A stretch of 54,969 nt of DNA from CAZOAR01 sp964577985 (GTDB lineage: Bacteria > Gemmatimonadota > CAZMKB01 > CAZNLH01). The translations under genes were made by a program, and so were the position numbers. The notes beneath the pieces were generated by a model. It worked only from the letters and a program-made list of their open reading frames with translations, was not told the origin of the DNA and searched no databases. The stretch covers positions 1-54,969 of the forward strand of contig CAZOAR010000017.1 of NCBI GenBank assembly GCA_964577985.1, written 5' to 3'. This document shows, one piece after another, positions 50,028 to 54,969 of this stretch. Every line of letters starts with the position of its first letter. Within the stretch, counting starts at the first letter, position 1.

Positions 50028-50636
50028 ATGAAGAACAGATGGATTCTATCGGTGCCGCTCTTCATTGCGTGCGTCGCGATGATCGCCGGGTGCGCGGGCA
50101 AACAGGTGACCAGGGTCAAGACGGACGAGGTGATCGATCTGTCAGGTCGCTGGAATGATACCGACTCCAGGCTCGTCTCGGAGGAGATGATACAGGATTG
50201 CCTGAGCCGCCCGTGGAGGGGGCGTCACTGGGAGCAGTACAAGACGATGCCGGCGATAATAGTCGGGCAGGTCAGAAACAAGTCATCTGAACACATAGCG
50301 GTAGGTACGTTCATCGGCGATATCGAACGCGCTATCATCAACTCGGGCGACGCGAGGATGGTGGCCAGTTCCGAAGAACGCGAGCAGATTCGCGATGAAC
50401 GCGCGGATCAGCAGACATTCTCGAGCCCTGAGACGATGAAAGAGTGGGGACAGGAGCATGGCGCGGACTACATGCTATCCGGCGTCATCAACACGATCGA
50501 GGACCAGGAAGGCGGCGAGAGGGTTACCTTTTATCAGGTCGACCTGAACCTGATACATCTCGAGAGCAATATCAAGGTCTGGCAGGGTCAGAAGAAGATC
50601 AAGAAATACATCGCCAGAAAGAAATACAAACCTTAG
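50028..50636 (+). CDS. LpoB-like lipoprotein (penicillin-binding protein activator family)
   Basis: 202 residues. Lipobox MIAGC places the lipidated Cys at 22. The mature domain shows family traits: DLSGRWNDTDSRLVSEEMIQDCL, a PAIIVGQVRNKSSEHIAVGTF segment, ERAIINSGDARMV and GADYMLSGVINTIED. In E. coli LpoB reaches through peptidoglycan to activate PBP1b; here it may do the same or serve another cell-wall enzyme. The AGGAGG at 50016-50021 fixes the start. It is followed by the COG3014-like gene after a ten-base gap. Confidence 0.82.
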   Translation: MKNRWILSVPLFIACVAMIAGCAGKQVTRVKTDEVIDLSGRWNDTDSRLVSEEMIQDCLSRPWRGRHWEQYKTMPAIIVGQVRNKSSEHIAVGTFIGDIERAIINSGDARMVASSEEREQIRDERADQQTFSSPETMKEWGQEHGADYMLSGVINTIEDQEGGERVTFYQVDLNLIHLESNIKVWQGQKKIKKYIARKKYKP

Positions 50637-50646
50637 TGGTTGCCGA

Positions 50647-52059
50647 ATGTCGACACTCTACCGCACAAAAAACGGTGGATGGCTTTTCTCATTTGTTGTG
50701 ATCGTTGTCTGTTCTGTGCTTTCTACGAGCGCCTGCTCGACTTATGTCGCGCGATCCGTAAGGATCAGGGACTCGATGCGGGAAGAGGATTACACGGCGG
50801 CGCTCTCGAACGTGGAGAAGATCGACAGAAACCGATCAGAGCTCCTCTACTACTATGAGAAAGGGCTCGTCCTCCACTTCCAGGACAGCTTCGAAGCGAG
50901 CAACGAGGCATTTGAGGCGGCTGAGACCCTTAGCGAAGACCTTTATACGAAGAGTGTGACTCGAGAGGTCGGCGCGCTGGCTATCACGGATCAGATCGCC
51001 AAGTACCGCGGTGACTCCTTTGAAACGATCTTCGTCAACTACTACAGGATCCTGAATTATCTTCACCTGGGTGACATCGAAGGCGCGCTCGTCGAGTCGA
51101 GAAAGGTGAACCGGAAGCTCCAGGTGTTGAGCGACTCGGACGAATCGTTCTACAGGAACGATCCCTTCATTCAGTACCTCACGGGGATGGTCTACCAGGC
51201 GGCTGGAGAAGAGACCGAGTCCGAGGTGTCTTTCCGGGTCGCCGCGGCGGCATACAGCGAGCTGCACTCCACATTTGAAGTAGTAATGCCAGACTACCTC
51301 TATTGTGACGAAGCCTCCGCGGCACGTGCTCTGGGCGATGCCTCGACGGCCCGCGACCTGGAATCGATTGCCGATTGCCCGGTTCCATCTGTAGACCCCG
51401 AGTTGGGTACCGTGGACCTTTTCCTGGAGTGCGGGTATGTCCCGCACAAGGTGGAAGAGAACATAGTCCTCCCTATCTATGTCACCGACAATATCGACGA
51501 CGACGGCTTTGCAGGCACTCTCGCAGGCCGCAGAGGGGTAGCGCGCCTCAACGGTGTGAAATTAGAATATCTTCTGCGCATCGCTCTGCCCGTTCTGGAG
51601 CCGACTCCCGTCCCCTTCGATTACGCCGTTGTGCGGCCTGTCCCGTTGTCACAGACGGCCGGTTCGGTAACAGGTGATGACGAGGCCCACAGCTTCCTGG
51701 TCGAGAACCTCGGCGCCCTCGCCCGCAGATCGTTTGATGAGAAGGAGTGGAAGGTCCTGATGCGCACAGTCGTAAGGGCGCTCGGCAAGTATGCCGCCAA
51801 GCGCGCGGCCTCGGAAAAGAACGAGGGTCTGGGGCTGCTTGTCAACATCTTCAACGTGGCAACCGAGTCAGCGGACACACGAAGCTGGTCGACACTGCCG
51901 GAGAAGATACTGATGGCGAGACTCAGGCTCCCCGAAGGGCACTATGACATGAAAGTCGACTTCTATGAAGCAGGCGGGAGACGATCCGACTCTTTTACGA
52001 TAAAGGATGTCGAGGTCGAAAAGGGGAAGTCCTTGTTCATGAACCAACGGTTTTTCTAG
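50647..52059 (+). CDS. COG3014-like TPR lipoprotein
   Basis: 470 residues. The signal ends in STSAC (Cys30), so it is a lipoprotein. Residues about 40-230 are TPR-like helices (YTAALSNVEKIDRNRSELLYYYEK, EGALVESRKVNRKLQVLS). The C-terminal part is a beta-rich domain (GVARLNGVKLEYLL, YDMKVDFYEAGG). The order LpoB-like then COG3014-like protein is a recurrent gene neighbourhood as far as I recall. Function is not known; partnership with the LpoB-like protein is inferred. The AsmA-like gene follows after 60 bases. Confidence 0.75.
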   Translation: MSTLYRTKNGGWLFSFVVIVVCSVLSTSACSTYVARSVRIRDSMREEDYTAALSNVEKIDRNRSELLYYYEKGLVLHFQDSFEASNEAFEAAETLSEDLYTKSVTREVGALAITDQIAKYRGDSFETIFVNYYRILNYLHLGDIEGALVESRKVNRKLQVLSDSDESFYRNDPFIQYLTGMVYQAAGEETESEVSFRVAAAAYSELHSTFEVVMPDYLYCDEASAARALGDASTARDLESIADCPVPSVDPELGTVDLFLECGYVPHKVEENIVLPIYVTDNIDDDGFAGTLAGRRGVARLNGVKLEYLLRIALPVLEPTPVPFDYAVVRPVPLSQTAGSVTGDDEAHSFLVENLGALARRSFDEKEWKVLMRTVVRALGKYAAKRAASEKNEGLGLLVNIFNVATESADTRSWSTLPEKILMARLRLPEGHYDMKVDFYEAGGRRSDSFTIKDVEVEKGKSLFMNQRFF

Positions 52060-52119
52060 GATTCTGAGAAGCTGGGAAAAGCTGTCCGCGTCTCTTTGCA
52101 ATAAGCAGGAGCGAGTATT

Positions 52120-54879
52120 ATGAAACGTCTGATGATCGGTATTCTGGCCGCCGCTGTCCTCCTTCTTGCCACGATTATCATCCTGCCGATCTTCTTCAGA
52201 GAGGATGTCGTAACACTCATTAAGGATGAAGCCAGCAGGGACATCAATGCCACCATGGATTTCGGCGATTTCGACATGTCGATCATAAGCAGGTTCCCCG
52301 ATTTTTCCTTCTCTCTGGAAGACATGTCGATAGTGGGCATAGATGAATTCGAGGGTGACACGCTGGTTTCCGTCGGCGAACTGAGCGTGACGGTGGACAT
52401 TATGAGCCTGATCAACCGGGGCGATATAGTAGTCAAGGAGATCCGCGTTGACAGGCTGAATGCCCTCGCCATGGTACTCGAAGATGGAAGCGTCAACTGG
52501 GATATTGAGCGGCAGGGTACCGAGACGAAAGAGGCGGCAGTCGACACAGCGGCGATGGCACCGTTCAGGATGTCACTCGACAGGTTCCTCATAAATGACT
52601 CTAAGATCAAATATGACAACCGACAGGATGGAACGTTAGCGGAGATGAAGGGCTTTGACTTCTCCCTCTCGGGCGACTTCACGCAGGATCTCACCACGCT
52701 CGATTCGAAGACGACCATCTCGTCCGTCACCCTGGTAATGGACACGACAAGATATCTGAACGAGGCGGAGATAGCGTTCAACGCCAGCGTCGAGGCGGAT
52801 CTGGCCAACTCTGTCTATACGCTGAAGAATAATGAGTTCCGGCTCAACCAGTTGCTGCTCGAATGGAACGGTTCGGTATCCATGCCGGACGACGAGGTGA
52901 GGCTCGACATCAGGTTCAACGCCGGGAAGACCGAGTTCAAGGATATCCTGTCGCTGATCCCCGCGGTATATTCGAGGGACTACGACGACATCAAAACTAC
53001 AGGCACGTTGACACTCGACGGATATGCGCGAGGCAGTTACTCCGAAGGGAATCTCCCCGCTTTCGGTGTGAAGCTGCTCGTAGAGGACGCCACACTTCAG
53101 TACCCTGAGCTCCCAAAGTCGGCGGAAAAGATAGGCATCAACCTGAGCATAACAAATCCCGGCGGGAACTTCGACAAGACCATAATAAACATGTCGAGGC
53201 TTCAGGCCGAAGTGGCGGGAAACCCGATCGAGATTCGACTCGTTGTCAAGACACCCGAATCCGATCCGGAGATCCACTGCAAGGTGAAAGGAAAGCTCAA
53301 TCTCACGAAGCTGTCCGATGTCATCCCACTCGAGGAGGAAGAGGCGATAAGTGGATTCATTTCCTCAGACATAACGCTCCAGGGACGTATGTCCGCCCTC
53401 GAGGATGAGAGGTATGATGAGTTCCAGGCGGTAGGGAAGGTGGACATAAGGGGCATGAACTACACCACGCCAGCGATGCCCCGGAAAGTGGAGATCCAGG
53501 AAGCACGCCTGGAGTTATCCCCCCGGTATCTCGATGTGGCTTCATTCCGGGGCAGGATCGGTCGAAGCGATTTCGCCGTGAAAGGGAGGGTCGAGAACTT
53601 CATCCCGTATGCTGTAACCGATGGCGCCATACTCAAAGGGAACTGCGATCTCAAGTCAGGCTTTCTCGATCTCAACGAGTTACTTTCGGATAGCGTAGCT
53701 GAGACCGCGGTCACAGGCGAAGACACTGGCCCGGCGACGGCGGTCGACATCCCGCGCAACGTCGAGATGACGGTGACCGCCGGCTTTGATGAGATAGCAT
53801 ACGAAGAGATGACAATAAAGAACGCGAGCGGGAGGCTGAAGATAAAGGAGAAGGCCATGAGGATCGAAGACTTCAGGATGGATCTCCTGGGAGGGAAGGC
53901 CACGGCCAACGGGACCTATGTCACCAGCAAGTCTGAAAGCCCGAAAGTGAATCTCGACATTGACATCTCGAACATGGAGATCCCTCTCGCATTCAAGGCG
54001 TTCAACACGGTCCAGCTCCTGGCGCCGATAGGCGAGAACTCCTCCGGCACCTTTTCTTCGCAATTCAATGTCGCCTGTACCATAGACAGGGATATGGATC
54101 CTGTGCTGACGTCGCTCTCGGGCTCCGGAAAGCTCCAGACCGGCAGGACCGTGATAAAGAACTCCGAGACCATCAACAAGCTCGCCGACACCTTGAAGAA
54201 CAAAAGGTTCAGGAAATTCGAATTTAACAATCTCGACCTCTCCTTCAGCCTGGCTGACGGAAGGGTGTTCATACAGCCCTTCGACCTGACTGTCGGCGGC
54301 TCAAAAGCGAGGATCTCGGGTTCAAACGGCTTCGATCAGTCCCTCGATTACAGGATGAAGATGGAAATACCGACGGCCGAGTTCGGAGGGAGTTTCGACT
54401 CTTTTCTCGGAAGCGCTTCCTCGATGCTGAGCCGGACAGGACTCGACATAAACACCGCAGCCATGGCGGAGGCGGTCAAGCTCGACCTGATCATCGGCGG
54501 GAGCACAAGCAGACCTACGGTCAGGATAGGAAGTCTCAACCTCATAGGAAGCAGTGGGAAGGGACTGAAGGAGCAACTCTCCGAGCAGATGAGGGAGGAA
54601 GCATCCCGGCTGATCCGGGAGGCCGGATTGCAGGCCGACAAGGTCAGGGAGGAGGCGCAAAAAGCGGCGGACAGGCTGCGCAAGGAAGGCTACGCCCAGG
54701 CCGACAAGCTGGAGGGGGAAGCCACAAACCCCATAGCAAAGATAGCCGCGGGAGCGGCCGCCGGTAAACTTAGGGATGAGACCGACAGGAAAGCGGACAG
54801 AATCATCAGGGATGCCGACAGGAAGGCGCAACAGATCGTCGATGATGCCACGAGGAAAGCGCAGGGCTCCGGGGAATAA
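52120..54879 (+). CDS. AsmA family envelope protein
   Basis: 919 residues. One N-terminal membrane helix (LMIGILAAAVLLLATIIILPIFF) is followed by an AsmA N-domain (FPDFSFSLEDMSIVG, GSVNWDIE) and many beta-strands ending in an AsmA C-domain (KLADTLKNKRFRKFEFNNLDLSF). AsmA proteins form bridge-like lipid transport structures between the two membranes. The last ~100 residues are a highly charged amphipathic helix rich in Ala, Asp, Lys and Arg (repeated units such as ADKVREEAQKAADRLRK and DRKADRIIRDADRKA). It ends 90 bases before the window edge; nothing is seen in that tail. Confidence 0.88.
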   Translation: MKRLMIGILAAAVLLLATIIILPIFFREDVVTLIKDEASRDINATMDFGDFDMSIISRFPDFSFSLEDMSIVGIDEFEGDTLVSVGELSVTVDIMSLINRGDIVVKEIRVDRLNALAMVLEDGSVNWDIERQGTETKEAAVDTAAMAPFRMSLDRFLINDSKIKYDNRQDGTLAEMKGFDFSLSGDFTQDLTTLDSKTTISSVTLVMDTTRYLNEAEIAFNASVEADLANSVYTLKNNEFRLNQLLLEWNGSVSMPDDEVRLDIRFNAGKTEFKDILSLIPAVYSRDYDDIKTTGTLTLDGYARGSYSEGNLPAFGVKLLVEDATLQYPELPKSAEKIGINLSITNPGGNFDKTIINMSRLQAEVAGNPIEIRLVVKTPESDPEIHCKVKGKLNLTKLSDVIPLEEEEAISGFISSDITLQGRMSALEDERYDEFQAVGKVDIRGMNYTTPAMPRKVEIQEARLELSPRYLDVASFRGRIGRSDFAVKGRVENFIPYAVTDGAILKGNCDLKSGFLDLNELLSDSVAETAVTGEDTGPATAVDIPRNVEMTVTAGFDEIAYEEMTIKNASGRLKIKEKAMRIEDFRMDLLGGKATANGTYVTSKSESPKVNLDIDISNMEIPLAFKAFNTVQLLAPIGENSSGTFSSQFNVACTIDRDMDPVLTSLSGSGKLQTGRTVIKNSETINKLADTLKNKRFRKFEFNNLDLSFSLADGRVFIQPFDLTVGGSKARISGSNGFDQSLDYRMKMEIPTAEFGGSFDSFLGSASSMLSRTGLDINTAAMAEAVKLDLIIGGSTSRPTVRIGSLNLIGSSGKGLKEQLSEQMREEASRLIREAGLQADKVREEAQKAADRLRKEGYAQADKLEGEATNPIAKIAAGAAAGKLRDETDRKADRIIRDADRKAQQIVDDATRKAQGSGE

Positions 54880-54969
54880 CTCCTCTGACTGAATCGGCAG
54901 GAATTCTCATGTCTACCACCTACCTCTGTCGAAGACAGTGTGAACATCTCATCACCATCTATACGATAA
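54880..54969. other. 90-base tail without features
   Basis: I see no gene or clear hairpin here apart from a five-base stem CTGTC/GACAG. The next gene lies beyond the window. Confidence 0.4.

Overview
The window is about 55 kb, moderately GC-rich (mid-50s % by eye), gene-dense and free of tRNA, rRNA, CRISPR arrays and insertion sequences. Everything points to a Gram-negative, diderm bacterium of the FCB-like lineages. It has PorV/PorQ-type barrels, a GWxTD-domain protein, proteins ending in NPF-type or FlgD/type-IX-like sorting domains, a DUF4837 lipoprotein, a two-subunit glycine decarboxylase and a TonB/ExbBD set. I suspect an uncultured relative of Krumholzibacteriota, Eisenbacteria or Gemmatimonadota, but no rRNA is present to prove it. 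The sigma-70 boxes resemble the E. coli consensus, and Shine-Dalgarno sequences of the AGGAGG type are common.

Layout. Bases 1-162 are nine copies of an 18-bp tandem repeat cut by the window edge. Bases 278-14335 (minus) hold a housekeeping block. In transcription order it is csp with its own promoter and terminator, polA, coaE, a DUF4837 lipoprotein, dnaE, a YjbH-like outer-membrane protein, accA, moaC, a membrane lipoprotein of unknown role and an M16 peptidase lipoprotein. Bases 14491-31168 (minus) hold a cell-surface block. In transcription order it is a TonB-dependent receptor with an EF-hand/dockerin-like insert, a 1113-residue secreted protein with calcium-loop sequences and a sorting domain, a PorV-like barrel, a GWxTD protein, a fused transporter-like/spermidine-synthase-like/TPR protein, an LVIVD-repeat protein with a sorting domain, a second PorV-like barrel and a polyprenol/diacylglycerol kinase-like protein. 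A 567-bp gene-free stretch precedes the receptor. Bases 31736-33930 (minus) are exbB-exbD-exbD-tonB, the energy-coupling set that probably powers that receptor. Bases 34112-38120 (minus) are a dCache sensor kinase and its NtrC-type regulator.

The M48-type secreted metalloprotease (38317-39591) is on the plus strand. Bases 39658-45875 (minus) are gcvH-gcvPA-gcvPB-lipM-like, then oppD-oppF. Bases 45973-49689 (minus) are two glycosyltransferases, a DUF3108 protein and a conserved protein with a deoxyhypusine-synthase-like look. From 50028 the plus strand carries an LpoB-like lipoprotein, a COG3014-like TPR lipoprotein and an AsmA-family protein.

How the parts fit. The receptor, its large calcium-loop partner, the PorV barrels and ExbBD-TonB look like one envelope export/uptake apparatus. 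The glycine cleavage genes sit with a lipoylation-type acyltransferase that could load GcvH. The LpoB/COG3014/AsmA trio looks like an envelope-assembly unit. The least understood parts are the repeat array, the 31169-31735 intergenic region, the calcium-loop pair and the protein at 45973-46941.
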